From contig CP025325.1 in the NCBI GenBank assembly GCA_004014935.1, positions 1,922,001 through 1,986,000 on the forward strand: a stretch of DNA of 64,000 nucleotides, in the 5' to 3' direction. A model generated the notes under the pieces. The model was not told the origin of the DNA and did not search any database. It saw nothing but the letters and a program-made list of their open reading frames with translations. This DNA is from Saccharomycopsis malanga (taxonomy: Eukaryota > Ascomycota > Saccharomycetes > Ascoideales > Saccharomycopsidaceae). Shown piece after piece: positions 40,036 to 51,461 of the stretch (position 1 is the first letter of the stretch; each line of letters begins with the position of its first letter). The position numbers were made by a program, and so were the translations under genes.

Positions 40036-41776
40036 AGTTCAACTTTTATTGTTATTTTATTTTCATCGAATTATATTAGGTAGGCTTTTTTAAAATATAA
40101 AATGCAGCTTTGCATTTTAGAACCTGAATCCAACTTTCCCGTAAGACGATACTCTAATATTGCATTAATTAGATGAGCTAAAAGACTGGCTGTGTCATAA
40201 ATGATCTTCAAGATTACGAGAGTATATAAAGACACAATTTTCATGTTGCATTTACCTTTTTTTATTGACATTCTCATTTTTACAACGTGGACAAACTGTA
40301 AAACTACAAGCTCTTTTATTCTGACCCAAACCATACTCTCTTGATTACTACAGTATTCAAAGTATACAGATACAAGCTTAAATAACTTTAAATGTTTCTT
40401 TGAGAGAATATTTATGTATATCATACTGATTTATGCTACCTTCTTTATTTTTATTTTTATTTTTTGAGATAGTCCTTGTAGATGGAGCTGATATTTTCAA
40501 TTTAAAATCAAATTCAAAGCTTGTCATAAATCAGTTTTTACAAAAAAACTTTTTTTTTGTTTTTGAATTTGCATAACTCTGATCAAGAAAAAAGTCAATA
40601 GAAAAATATATGATAAAGCCCAAATAGTTGCTTTGAATTTTTAATTTTACTGGCCTTTATAGAGCTCAATTTTTTTGTGTCAATATGAAATACAACGAAT
40701 CTATCAGAAATATTGGAGATGAGAAACAAAACCGAAAAATTGCAGAATTCTTTTTATATCACTCATAATTACCAAATAGTTTGATGAAGTGTTATCTTTA
40801 TAATTATTTATTCGTTAACTCAACTGATAATGTCTATATTTTTTTATTTTGCCTTACGATTATTATAAAATATTCTTTGTCTTGAATAATAAAAGGCATT
40901 TTCGTTTGTTGAATTAATGGCTTTTTCCACTGGTAACACAGCAAAACGAGCAAGGATTCCTACCCGTGAGTTGCTGCTTCTGGAACCGAATCCATCACCT
41001 AGCATCAATATAATCATATCTACACTCCCGTAACGTCCTAGAAAGGAAAATGTTTATGCTATATCCAACGGGCAGGCTGGATTAACCAAGTCTCTAATCA
41101 GGGCCGTTTAGACCAACCATCTACCGCACCGTATCCAGGGACTTCTACATTTATGTACAAACCGGCTGCCTCACACGTAAAACCCACTGGCTAGTAATGA
41201 AGCCGTCGACCGTTGGCCTTTGCGCAGCAAGCGTTGTCCCTGAATAGACTTTTGGTAGGTTGGTTATCATTAGTATTGCTTGGTGATACCACTCTTCAGT
41301 GTCAAGTGGTTTGCAGCACGGGTACGGATCACGTATGATTATGCGTCAATATGCTATAAAGTGTATCTATCTGCATCAACAGGTAGCAACATGCTTAAGA
41401 CTGCGCTAGACAGCATATCACGGCATATACAGAGAAATCAGAGCCGTCCGCCAGATTCTGGGTTAAATATACACCCATTTCCCAACTCCCTTTTTTTTCT
41501 GTTGCTGAGACGGGCAAAGTGCCAAATTTTCTCTTTACGTCCTACAGTTTCGAATATAAGAGGAGAACTACATTACTTGATTGAGACTCTTTGGTATCTC
41601 TGGTGCCTTATACATATCAGAATCGTCCAGTTTTCTAGTACAGGCGCAATTTTTCGGCGCACATTCAAAGCCTTGAGCGACGCTAGAAATCGCAGATAAT
41701 AAAACGTTTTTTTCAACAATCCTGAAGAATTATTCCCTGCCAGTGCTTAATAAAAAGATTATAAATATTTATCAGC

Positions 41777-44185
41777 ATGTCAACTAAGATGCTGCTCAAT
41801 AGCGCCTCTCAAAAACCCACTGCTTCGTTTTGTATTGCGCAAGCCATCAAAGGCAGTTTTATCTTTGCAGTTTTACTTAATGTTTTATCATTTTTGAAAT
41901 CTATAAATTTGGCTGTGGTGTTTAGTTCTGCTGCCAGAGTTGAGCAGGAGCCACTTAAAACCAGAAAGAAGTCTTCGAACCACAGAAAATCCAGAAAGTC
42001 CAAACAACAAAAAGCTCTTTTTCCAGACTGTTTTAATGTCGACAAGAGTTTGAAAAGCAACGCTTCTGTTGTCCCATGTTCTACTTCATATGATGCTTCT
42101 TTTGTTCCTGTCAAGTCTCAGGGTCAAATTCATTGGAATTTATCGGATGTTAACATTGATATTAACAGTTCTACTGAAGATTTTTTCAATGTTAACGAAA
42201 GCAACAAGTCTAATGATGATTCAGCTACCAGTAATAACCATCAACAACTTGAGTTGCCAGACTTTTTAACTAACTCTGCTACTTGTTCCACTGCTTCCGA
42301 TTCTTCTTCTGTTGTTCATCATGACAACACTCATCTCCAAACCATTCCAAACTATCAGTTTCAAAACAATAAAAACATCAGCAGCAATCAGCAGAATCTT
42401 TTTAGAAATTCAGTGATTAGTAGTTCGGACAATGACGACACTTCATTGAATGAAATCGATTTAGATCAGTTGACTGATTTCACTAATTTTGGTGAATTTG
42501 ATGCCTCCACTTTCACTGGTGCCGAAAACAATATCATTAAGCAAGAGGAAACCTTGAAAGATAAGAACGAAGAAGTTCAAGTCAAAAAGGAAAACGAAAA
42601 CACTCCAGCTGTTCAAAAGACTCCTGAATTAGGCGAACAACAGTCAATTCCAGAGATTGCTACTCCAGAGATCAAACAGACTTCTAAATCGGAATCTAAC
42701 ACTCCTAACAAGTTGGAGAATTCTCCGAATTCTAGTCATTACGCTTCTTCTTCTATTTCGTCTTCTCCAGAAATTGATGGTGTTGACTATACTTTTACCA
42801 ATTCTCTTGTTGGTCATGAAGGCGATGAGGATTTTGATGAAAATGAGCTTGAAGAAGAAGAAGAAGAAGAACTTGATGAAAAAGGAAACCGTATTGCTGG
42901 TATTTCTGGAACCAAGAAGAACCCTGCCAAGTCCCATGCTTGTCCATTCTGTCCTGCTGAGTTCAGAATTCGTGGTTATTTGACTCGTCATATCAAAAAG
43001 CATGCTGTGCAAAAAGCCTATACTTGTCCATTCTATAACCCAAATGCTGAACATAAATGTCACCCTAATGGTGGTTTTTCCAGAAGAGATACTTACAAGA
43101 CCCATTTAAAGGCCAGACATTTCAGATATCCACCAGGAACTAGATCGCAAGATCGGTCTCATGTTGGTGGTAAATGTGGGGTATGCGGTACTACTTTTGA
43201 GACCAATGAAAACTGGGTTGAAAACCACATTGAAAACGGAGCTTGTCCTGGATTACCTGTTGGTTATCAATGCAGATCTGCCAACTCAAGAAGAAAGAAG
43301 AATAAAGCCAAGTTCTTGCATAATGAAAGTAGCTTGATAGGTATGCCGGCTGGTATGAATATGGGTATTGGCATTCAACCTAACATGGAGAACTATGTTG
43401 GCAATATGAAAGCTTATCAGTTTTATGAACAACAACGCCAGTTGCAACAATTGCAAATGCAACAGTTCCAAGCTCAACAGCAGCAGCAACAGCAACAACA
43501 ACAAATGTTCTCTAATGTAAATGGTAACAATGATATAATGCAAAGATCAATTTCACCTTTGGATGGCATTTATCAACAAAGAACTGCTGCTCAACATTAT
43601 ATTCCTCAACAGCCTCGTCATAACCAAATACAGCAACACATGTTTGAAATCCAGGTTCAACAGGCTCAACAGGTAGCATTCCAACAGGCTCAACAAGCTG
43701 CTCTTCAAGCTGCTCAGATGAATCAACAACAGAAACAACAACAGCAGCAGCAGAAGCAACAACATGCTCCGTCTCGTCCTGTACAACAAATGACTTCACA
43801 AGTAACTCAACAACAACCTCAACAGCAGTTTTTGGTTGAAGATGAGGACTTTATGGCTTTGGCAGATGAATATTCTCCATCTTACAATGAAAACAGCAAC
43901 AGTTCTAATAACAGCGCAAATAACGTTACCAATAACAGTAACAGCAACAGTTCTGTGGAAGATGAAAACCAGTTTTCTTTGGACAATGAAATATATTTTA
44001 GTGACCAACAATTTCAGTTTAACACTGGCGATGCAAACACCGCCAATGGAAACAACATCCATGGCCGTGGTCAAGACCAAGGGTTTGAATATTCTGGTCA
44101 CCAAACTACAACATCTCAATCGCAAATGAATTTTTTTGAAAACAACACCAACAATTTTGCTGTTTACCAACAAAGTAATTATTAA
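41777..44185 (+). CDS. STP1/STP2: Stp1/Stp2-type C2H2 transcription factor of the SPS amino-acid sensing pathway
   Basis: 802 residues. In yeasts these factors are kept outside the nucleus by their N-terminus, are cut by the Ssy5 protease when Ssy1 senses external amino acids, and then induce amino-acid permease genes. The finger region is almost collinear with yeast Stp1: CPFCPAEFRIRGYLTRHIKKH (about 386-408), AYTCPF...CHPNGGFSRRDTYKTHLKARH, then CGVCGTTFETNENWVENHIENGAC. The N-terminal regulatory region is recognisable by ALFPDCFNVDKSL...SVVPCS (about 80-102), equal to LFP..NNIDRSL..SVIPCS of Stp1. Before it, residues 20-52 are very hydrophobic, more so than the amphipathic region I of yeast Stp1. 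The C-terminal half is Gln-rich (long CAA/CAG runs). Which of the two paralogues it is cannot be decided. Confidence 0.87.
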   Translation: MSTKMLLNSASQKPTASFCIAQAIKGSFIFAVLLNVLSFLKSINLAVVFSSAARVEQEPLKTRKKSSNHRKSRKSKQQKALFPDCFNVDKSLKSNASVVPCSTSYDASFVPVKSQGQIHWNLSDVNIDINSSTEDFFNVNESNKSNDDSATSNNHQQLELPDFLTNSATCSTASDSSSVVHHDNTHLQTIPNYQFQNNKNISSNQQNLFRNSVISSSDNDDTSLNEIDLDQLTDFTNFGEFDASTFTGAENNIIKQEETLKDKNEEVQVKKENENTPAVQKTPELGEQQSIPEIATPEIKQTSKSESNTPNKLENSPNSSHYASSSISSSPEIDGVDYTFTNSLVGHEGDEDFDENELEEEEEEELDEKGNRIAGISGTKKNPAKSHACPFCPAEFRIRGYLTRHIKKHAVQKAYTCPFYNPNAEHKCHPNGGFSRRDTYKTHLKARHFRYPPGTRSQDRSHVGGKCGVCGTTFETNENWVENHIENGACPGLPVGYQCRSANSRRKKNKAKFLHNESSLIGMPAGMNMGIGIQPNMENYVGNMKAYQFYEQQRQLQQLQMQQFQAQQQQQQQQQQMFSNVNGNNDIMQRSISPLDGIYQQRTAAQHYIPQQPRHNQIQQHMFEIQVQQAQQVAFQQAQQAALQAAQMNQQQKQQQQQQKQQHAPSRPVQQMTSQVTQQQPQQQFLVEDEDFMALADEYSPSYNENSNSSNNSANNVTNNSNSNSSVEDENQFSLDNEIYFSDQQFQFNTGDANTANGNNIHGRGQDQGFEYSGHQTTTSQSQMNFFENNTNNFAVYQQSNY

Positions 44186-46016
44186 AAAAAAAGCATGTTG
44201 TTTTTTCTTTGCGATGATTAAATGAATTTTTTTTACTACATTATTCTTTCTTGATGTTTTTCGTTCTTATTTTATCATTATTACTATTGTCGGTTTTAAA
44301 CGCTGGTGGTTCGTTTTTTTGTTTAGTTTTACTATTTTTGTCTTGTTACTATATTTTATCGGTTTGTCATATTTTTTTATATATACTTTATCTACTCGGT
44401 GTTTTTCTATACTTTTGCAATAACATTCGTCTTACATACAACGTTACTATACTATTAATCTCTTCTTATCATTTAATTGTAGAATAGGCTTTACGAGCAG
44501 TAACAGAAATATCAAAACGAACACATTCAGTATGGCACCGTTTACTGTCATGGATGGCAATTTATGCCTTGTGCACATCATCGTATACAATGCAACAACG
44601 ACACCTTTATTGTGGGGCCCACAGACCAGTCGGTTTTATTTCTATTTTACTTTCTACATTTGAGCAAAATTTTCTACCGGAATTTAATTTTGCTTGGTTA
44701 TCATTGATGTGCGGTAGTCAAAGTGGTTTTTTACTACAACAAAACCCAGTCTCATTGGAGAGACTCTCATACAAAACAATAGGCTTTTTAAGAGTAAACA
44801 ATGCTGCTCTTCTATTGTTCGGTCTATTCCTTGCTACTCTATGGTGAGACACACACCCCTTTGGTTCGCTTACCGCTGGTGCCAGGGTGCTATGAACTAC
44901 GGCATCATCAGCTCGAGGAGCTTGTAAACAATTACATTTTGCGATAAAAGGCTTTTCCTTTCCTACTGAGCCTTCTTCACATGATAATTCCCAGTAGTTC
45001 TAATGTTGCTACTAAGTAGCTTTGAACAGTTAATTGCCATATCTGGTTGCTCACAGAGAACGTTCCGAATTTTCGCCAAGACTAGCCGGGTGACCCATGT
45101 GATGCATACATATACTGAGTAAACACTTAGTCAGAAGAGAAGACTATGCAAGGCGATGTCCGTGTCAAGCGGCAGTCAAGTGCGTTGTCATGCATGCCAT
45201 ATATTATAAGCGGGAATGCTATCAGAGGAATATTTTGGCAATATTTAATTGGGATCGGGCTATGTTTGCCTGCCGATCAATATAAGCTCATTAGAGCTCT
45301 TTATTTAATGGAAAGGGCATATGAAAGTCAGAATAATTGAAAAACAATCATTCATGATAACATGTAATGGATGCAGTATATCTGTTCAGGCAGTTTGCTT
45401 AGAAGAGAAATCGTAGGATGTAAGCATGAATGCAAGTAATGAAATCCCGAACCTGGTCGTTTTATCTTTTGTTGAATAGTTTGCAACTATTTATGGAATA
45501 CCCTGAATGAGTGTTCATCCCAGGGTTTTCAAGATTTTCAAAAAGACCACTTTTGACAGCTTTAGATAGTAGATCGCCTGTTTTATTCTGGGCAAAAGCC
45601 CCATTATAGAGAAGCTTGTGAAAGACAATGTTTTCCTACTTGATATAAAATCCTAATTCTGCACAACAGAGGTCAGCTCCTGCGGAAATCACCATTCGCT
45701 TACGATAATCCCTGGCATTTCTGATTGTTCACTGAGAAAATCCAAAAGTTAGTGTGTATCAGAATGACAGGGATTATTTCTACAGGTATAAGGATAACTC
45801 AGGAAGAAGAAAGAAAGGCATAATGAATCTCAAAGAGGAACTTTCAATCAAAAGATCCTAGTGGTATTACTGTCGTATTGTAAAGTGATTTCTCTGCTCA
45901 GGTCACGGCGTACTCTGAAAAATGGCTTGGAGGAAAGTTAGCTTACGCATTGTATTGGAAGCTTGAGTCATATATGAATAGAAAACCAATGTTCTGGTAC
46001 GATTGTGGAAAATTGT

Positions 46017-46085
46017 CATAATTGTCACACTCTAAAGAAACATAGTATAAATGTCTCTCCCTTAAGGGCACCATAATTGTCACAC
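46017..46085. repeat. 14-bp direct repeat, 55-bp period
   Basis: CATAATTGTCACAC at 46017-46030 and again at 46072-46085, both followed by A/G-rich sequence. Too long to be expected by chance within 60 bp. Confidence 0.7.
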
Positions 46086-47389
46086 AGTTGTTGAGCAAAG
46101 CAAAAAAGAAAAAAACAATTACGCTTAATTAAAGAAAAGTGGCAGTGTTAATATCAAGCAACAAACAGCGAGTCTTGACAAGGTTTGTGGAGTAGTAAAT
46201 GAAAGAATTGTTTCAATGATATTTTTGTGCAATTGTCAATATCATAATTGGTATTCACCAACGATGATCGTTCTTTTGAACATTTTGGGGCGGTCAAAAT
46301 GCAATCTTGTAGTAATTAGATGGGTTAACAGTTGCGTGATCAGAAAAGACAATGGAATAGGATCCAAACTTCTGCTTAATGAAACAGAGCAACATCACTT
46401 GAAAACATGTATAGCCGACGAGCCCCAATTATCAAGTGAACACTTTCGGATTGACAACTGTGATGACGTAAAGATCCGCCTCGCTTGACTTTTCAATTTA
46501 ATTACTTAGAAGTGTAAATCACTGCGAGGGCGTAGTTGGAGACAAAAGCCCTACACTGTCTGGCTCCATAAGCGAATCCCAAAAGTTGCCGGGTCCTCGG
46601 AAAACATTACGAGTCTCGTTTAACTAATGTCGAGCTGAAATTGTTAATCGGTGAGATCTCTTCTCCGTAAGTTCCGAAGATTAACCGTTTCGAGTGACAA
46701 GATTACCTTAAATCCATGGAGGTTGATGAACTACATTTTCTTTAGACGTTATAAGACGGGCTTTTACAACTGGTTTTATCAAAACTAGACTCAAAAATTC
46801 TTATATCTGATCAGTATAATATTCGATCTTGTAGAAAGGTGTATAGTAAGCGAAAGAAAACTATCCCCATGGGGCATACCTTCTTAGTAGAAACCTCTAG
46901 TGGTGTGAGACTGATTTCATTGTCAGATGCTAATGAAATCTCATTAAGCACCTTACTATCCGAAATTTTTTTTTTTTGCATAATACGTTTATTTTTAAAA
47001 ATATAAACGTATAAAAAAAACTGGTGGAAGGAAAATTAGCCATCCTCTTAAACAATTTAGTAGCTTTCCAAGAATTAGTTTTCTTTTCAATATTTATGTT
47101 ATTTGCAAAATGGTTTGGACAAAAACCTAGTGGAATTGCTACGAAATCCAATAAACAATGCTAGATATATTAAAATACGGCTCAATGAAAAATAGTACGA
47201 AATCTATGATGTACTTTTCTATTATCGCCAATCTTCAAAATGCTGTCTCATTTTTATTTTTCAAATCTTACTTTGTAAATTTCTCGTGTCTTGAACTAGC
47301 CACTAAACTAAAGTTGGATCACAGGTTTAATGTCTAATTCCCTAGTTATTTATTAGTCTTACACAGTGGTAACTTGTCAACGGCACGTC

Positions 47390-48030
47390 GCTTTTTACTT
47401 CCTTGTATTCTACATCACTATATGGGACACCAAAGCATGTTAATGCCCCATGGGCTACGAAACTGCAATCTATATTTGTAGGATACATGCATCTAACAAT
47501 AGCAATCTCTTAGGACGGCAATTCGCTTTTGACTGAGAATGGTCATGTCCGCATGTTCAAAGTTGAAGATATCAACTGCAAAGAGACGCTTATAGTAGAT
47601 AGGGTGTGACCAGTGTTCACAAGATAAAGTTGAAATCGAGTGTCTATCCAGGATTGTCGTATTTTGGCAACAAGAGTATCATTGTTCTACAAGTCCAGAA
47701 CATGAGGCAAGGAAGAGACAAATGGTTCTTGCCGCTTTGGACCGTAAACGGCACAGTGCTCTTCAGATCCATATATGCCTCGCAATATAACCACTAGGAT
47801 CCGAGCGATCTTCTTTTGCTGTGTGTCTTATTTGTTGAATGAGCGATGGTGATGTAAGAACATAAGTAAGCAATGCTTTGCCTGACAGGAGGTAGCCCTT
47901 GCCAACTTGGCCATTCATTGAATCCGTAGATCTACGGTTTCGACTAATGTCCGCAGGTGCATGAGCGAGTTGCCAGTCAGAGCCTATTATGTCTGGAAGC
48001 CGGTACAATGAGGAAGAAGATCTGTAATTC
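47390..48030. mobile_element. possible decayed retroelement remnant (Ty1/copia-like suspected)
   Basis: Short open pieces here carry residues resembling parts of retroelement polyproteins, for example IFVGY on the plus strand as in the copia integrase tail, and a VYPGLSY-type segment. A minus-strand piece has DW and RRSTDS-like residues found in several reverse-transcribing families. The region is thoroughly broken, with many interruptions, and no terminal repeats were found, so age would be old. Family and even strand remain unsure. Confidence 0.22.
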
Positions 48031-48346
48031 AAATGTGACGAAAGGTTATTCCAAAGAAAGAGCCTGGAACCGAGGGATTAAAACCATGGAAGAGTATTGG
48101 TGAACCCAAGATTATGGTGCTAAAGTTGATTGCGTTACTTTTCTCCTTTACACCGAAGTAAATAATAAAGAATAATACAATATAGTGGTTGTATAGAGTT
48201 TGGTAGTAGGAAAAACAACCGAAACCTGTAAGAGACGATCCTCTAGGTCTGTATCTTACAACCTCATTCTGAACCACTGGTACGATTACGAGTTTAAAGT
48301 AGCAATGCTAGTTTGGCATACGGAATTTGAGACCTTTTTCCAGTTT

Positions 48347-48372
48347 GTTTCGCCACTTTGTTTCGCCACTTT
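48347..48372. repeat. 13-bp tandem duplication
   Basis: Two adjacent copies of GTTTCGCCACTTT within the gene-free block; recent slippage or duplication. Confidence 0.8.
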
Positions 48373-50039
48373 CCATTAACGAAGTGGAGTAACAGTTTCT
48401 TCACTTTTTTCGGATATTCGTCTGCGATTTACGTATTTTGTTCTCTGCCCAAAATCCGCTTTTTCTTGCTGAAATATTGCCCAAAAATAAGATACATACT
48501 AAGATCGTCTAGAGTAGTTTTAGTCTCTATCAATGTTTTGATCAATAGTAATGCCGAGTGCAAGTCCAAACGGGGCTTTTTGCCAGAATTGTGTTAAATG
48601 AGACATCTCTATACACTCTTACCTAGCTTTTCTTGGAATAACGCATACACACATAATTGTTATATTGAGCTGTAAATAAAATTTAATCATAATCACAATT
48701 TCATCAATATTTTTTTTTTTTGACTACAGTTATGAAATTCCTTTTTTGTAAGTTGACGTCTTTTTTGGCTTACGACATAATGCCGCTAGCAGCATTGTTA
48801 CAAATAGCATGCCCTTGATTTTCTCTTTCTATATTTTCTTTTGAAATCAATTTCAAAATAGCTTTTGATTGATCAACATGCCTTTATGGTTTAATCCCCA
48901 AGAAAATATTGAGCGTTGTTTTACAAGAGCATGGGCGGACCAGTACAGTCCATACTGTCTCCTTATTCCTGCTATCAAAATGTCTCTCAACCTCAAAATA
49001 ATGATCTTTGATAGGCTCTCGGTTTCAAACAAACCACGGCACCATGATGAAAAAAGTAAAGATAATAAAGGTTAAAACCAAATTATATCGTACTGTGAAA
49101 AGCGCATTTTTCATACTGTTGTAGCCAAATCTCTGGTCTAGATTTTTCGACTTGTTAATAAAAGTCTTTCACAGTTATTGTAAGTGCTCCATATGAATGT
49201 ACCAGTGGAATATGTTTTGCTAGTAAATTTACTGAATCGCAACGTTTCCTTTTCCACTAGGGGCTTTCTCTTTTACTTTTGAAATACACTGCTTGTCGGC
49301 TATGTTTTTAAATGTTCAAACAATATAGGGTTCGTTTTTGTTGCAGATGAGCAAATAATATCTAAATCCAAAATAGTGACAACCTCTGGAATAGTGACAT
49401 TAACAGGCAACAAGCCGTTCTGAGTTTGTATGGGTAAAAGTCCTAAAAGAGGTCAGGGCGATAATTTGTACTTGCTCCAGACAAAAGTCAAAATAACTCT
49501 ATTGTGTTTGGTCCAACATCAAAATTCATAGCAACGTTAATATTTGATTGAGCGCAGTAAAACCACATAAAAAACCTGTAAAGTTTCTTAATTACCCTTT
49601 TATAACCGAGTATAAACATTGTTTTATATAACCGATTCTGCGCCATAGCTTAAGCTTTGATATTTTATTTTCTACTTTAGGTGGTATTGCATCTTTATAT
49701 TTCCTATTTTGTCTTTTATGCATAGCCACTCAAGATGTTTGCTTCCTACTAATTATAAAAAAACCGTCATTTTTTGAAATAAATCCAAAAGACTTTAGAA
49801 TCTTAATTGTTAACCTACAAAACGCAAAGTTTCTTGTTAAATTGGCTAATGAAAATCTTAAATATCTGACTTTTACAGAATATTGTTGGTACACGAAACA
49901 TTCAAATTAGAACCAACGTTAACTAATATTTCAGATAAACATTCTGATGATTGTAAAGATTTTAAGCTGCCTCAAAAATAAAGCCAGAGCCTGTAAACGA
50001 ATAAAGGAAAACATGTAGACAAACAACTGCTGACGTACA

Positions 50040-50365
50040 TCTAAAAAAAAAAAGAACTCAAAATATGAAGCAAGATAATGTAATTATGAACAGAAATAAA
50101 GAAAGCAAATTAGAGGAAATAATTAGTTTGAAAGATCAAAGCAAAGCCTAGCGCGTGTATAGAAAATGAAAGCAGAAAAGCAAAAGAAAAAAAAAAATAC
50201 TAAAAAAAAGTTGAGCAAGAAAGCAGCAGAAAACAATAAAACAAGAAGCAACAAAACCCAAAAACTCCTAAAAGAATATAAATGAAAAATAAAGAAAAAA
50301 AACGAAAATGAAGATCCTGAAGATGTGATGAAAATAAGTAGAAATGAAAAAAAAAAAATGATGTA
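50040..50365. repeat. purine-rich low-complexity tract
   Basis: About 325 bp consisting mostly of A and G on the plus strand, with several A8-A12 runs. It lies just downstream of the Zn2Cys6 gene, so the transcript of that gene would have a pyrimidine-rich 3' part. A 91-codon minus-strand frame across it is a by-product of the composition. Confidence 0.75.
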
Positions 50366-50489
50366 GAAAAGATCAGCTATAAAGCATATAGTAATCAAAT
50401 AATTTGTGATGATTGAGTTTTTAGAAGGTTGGCAAACGTAGCTATGTGAAAAGCAGCAGCTTTCAAATTGTATTGGACAGCCAAAATGT

Positions 50490-51461
50490 TTAATTATTTA
50501 GTACCAGTTGAAGTTTTCTTAAATGCGGCATATGGGGATGTTGAGATGATGGAGGAGGAGGCAGCTGGGTATTGTTTTTGATTTTTTGTTTTTTTTCAGC
50601 CATTGTGAATTTTTTTTCGTAGCCCAAACATTCTTTCTTTGATTTTTCACAATTGAGACAGAATGGTTTTCTTTCATCACATTTTATTCTTCTTTTACGA
50701 CAAGTCAAACAACCAGTTCTTGTTCTTCTTTTGATTTCCTTTTTTCTGGAAGGATGTTCTGGTGTTGTAGAGCCCAAAGGATGACCCATGTTTGATGACA
50801 GTAGTGTATTGGAGCCAGGGCTTATGTTTATGGAATTAGAAAGATATGGGTTTGAAGAAGGGGTTTGAGTGTTAATATTTTTAGGGTTGTAAGGGGCTGA
50901 TAGGCCACCGCTAGGGCCTCCATTTGGATATACTATTTGGGAAGGGCTTAGTTGGGAAGGGCTAGATTGTGCGGAAAATGAAGCATGTAGAGTAGGCATT
51001 GGAGCGGAGGATGGAGCAGAAGTGTGGAATTGGGGGAAAGGAGGGGGATTGATAGGACCACCGAGATACATTGAAGAAGAAGAGGAAGCAGAAGAAGGAA
51101 GTCCACTTATACTGCTTCTGGTACGGCCATTACTGAAGGAATATGAAGTGGATAAAGAAGGGGAGGTTTGATAGTTGTTTGGAAAATGGGATGACTGAAG
51201 CCCATGGGAATTGAGATGTGAAGGGCTTTCAAGATAAGAGTTGTATTGTAAATCGTAAGATGTGGCTCTAGACCGGGAAGTGGGATCATTATAAAATGGA
51301 TTCGAAGTAGCAGGAGTGGGATAATCACATTGGGTGTGAAAACCAGGTATCATGTTATTGAGTTCTGGAATCACCTCTTCCAACGAGGGAAGCTGTACTT
51401 TCTCCCTATCGTTTGAATATTTGGATGAGCCTATCGAAGGAAGCCTTATAGGGTTTGACAT
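50490..51461 (-). CDS. Zn(II)2Cys6 binuclear-cluster transcription factor with C-terminal zinc cluster
   Basis: 323 residues. The zinc cluster is at 251-278 with perfect C-x2-C-x6-C-x6-C-x2-C-x6-C spacing ([31 protein letters not shown]), preceded by a basic [11 protein letters not shown]. Placement near the C-terminus is the reverse of Gal4-type proteins and recalls regulators such as Czf1 or Ume6 of Candida, although the cluster sequence differs from both. The N-terminal 240 residues are Ser/Pro/Asn-rich and disordered, with a short conserved-looking head ([24 protein letters not shown]). No fungal-specific middle-homology domain is present. The setting, with 6.3 kb of gene-free DNA downstream and 2.2 kb upstream, recalls developmental regulators with large control regions. 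I do not assign an orthologue. Confidence 0.85.
   Translation of the reverse strand: MSNPIRLPSIGSSKYSNDREKVQLPSLEEVIPELNNMIPGFHTQCDYPTPATSNPFYNDPTSRSRATSYDLQYNSYLESPSHLNSHGLQSSHFPNNYQTSPSLSTSYSFSNGRTRSSISGLPSSASSSSSMYLGGPINPPPFPQFHTSAPSSAPMPTLHASFSAQSSPSQLSPSQIVYPNGGPSGGLSAPYNPKNINTQTPSSNPYLSNSINISPGSNTLLSSNMGHPLGSTTPEHPSRKKEIKRRTRTGCLTCRKRRIKCDERKPFCLNCEKSKKECLGYEKKFTMAEKKQKIKNNTQLPPPPSSQHPHMPHLRKLQLVLNN

Larger units (their letters stand above)
39455..41776. other. 2.3-kb intergenic region with gene remnant and GC-rich promoter block
   Basis: Between the tRNA and the STP1/2-like gene. The left part holds an isolated coding-like fragment (39820-40035). The middle (40040-40900) is very AT-rich. 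The right part, about 40925-41470, is GC-rich, reaching about 60% at 41161-41220 by hand count, and probably belongs to the STP gene promoter or leader. A 117-codon minus-strand frame at 40071-40424 has no convincing features. Confidence 0.55.
44186..50489. other. 6.3-kb gene-free block between convergent regulator genes
   Basis: Both flanking genes point inward, so this is not a 5' regulatory region for either. The longest frames (44554-44847, 45146-45340, 46216-46488) have no recognisable domain. One 60-base line counted by hand (46021-46080) is 35% GC, not an AT trough. Contents: T12 run near 46965, T11 near 48710, a 14-bp direct repeat (CATAATTGTCACAC at 46017 and 46072), a 13-bp tandem duplication (48347-48372), a possible decayed retroelement (about 47390-48030) and a purine tract toward the right end. 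I found no long inverted repeat by eye and no tRNA. Confidence 0.6.

Noticed and set aside
40071-40424. 117-codon minus-strand frame considered as a transposase remnant
   Set aside because: No metal-binding or catalytic pattern, and AT-rich sequence gives such frames by chance.
43480-43800. CAA/CAG repeats near 43.5-43.8 kb as a free-standing microsatellite
   Set aside because: They encode the glutamine-rich region of the STP1/2-like protein and stay in frame.
46216-46488. 90-codon plus-strand frame in the gene-free block
   Set aside because: No recognisable motif and no neighbouring frames that support a gene.
18968-46850. GGTGTA-type words as a telomerase RNA template
   Set aside because: Only short matches (18968, 23491, 46838), none next to the rest of a Candida-type telomere repeat.
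50123-50398. 91-codon minus-strand frame rich in Phe, Leu and Ser
   Set aside because: It is the translation of a purine-rich tract; composition alone explains it.
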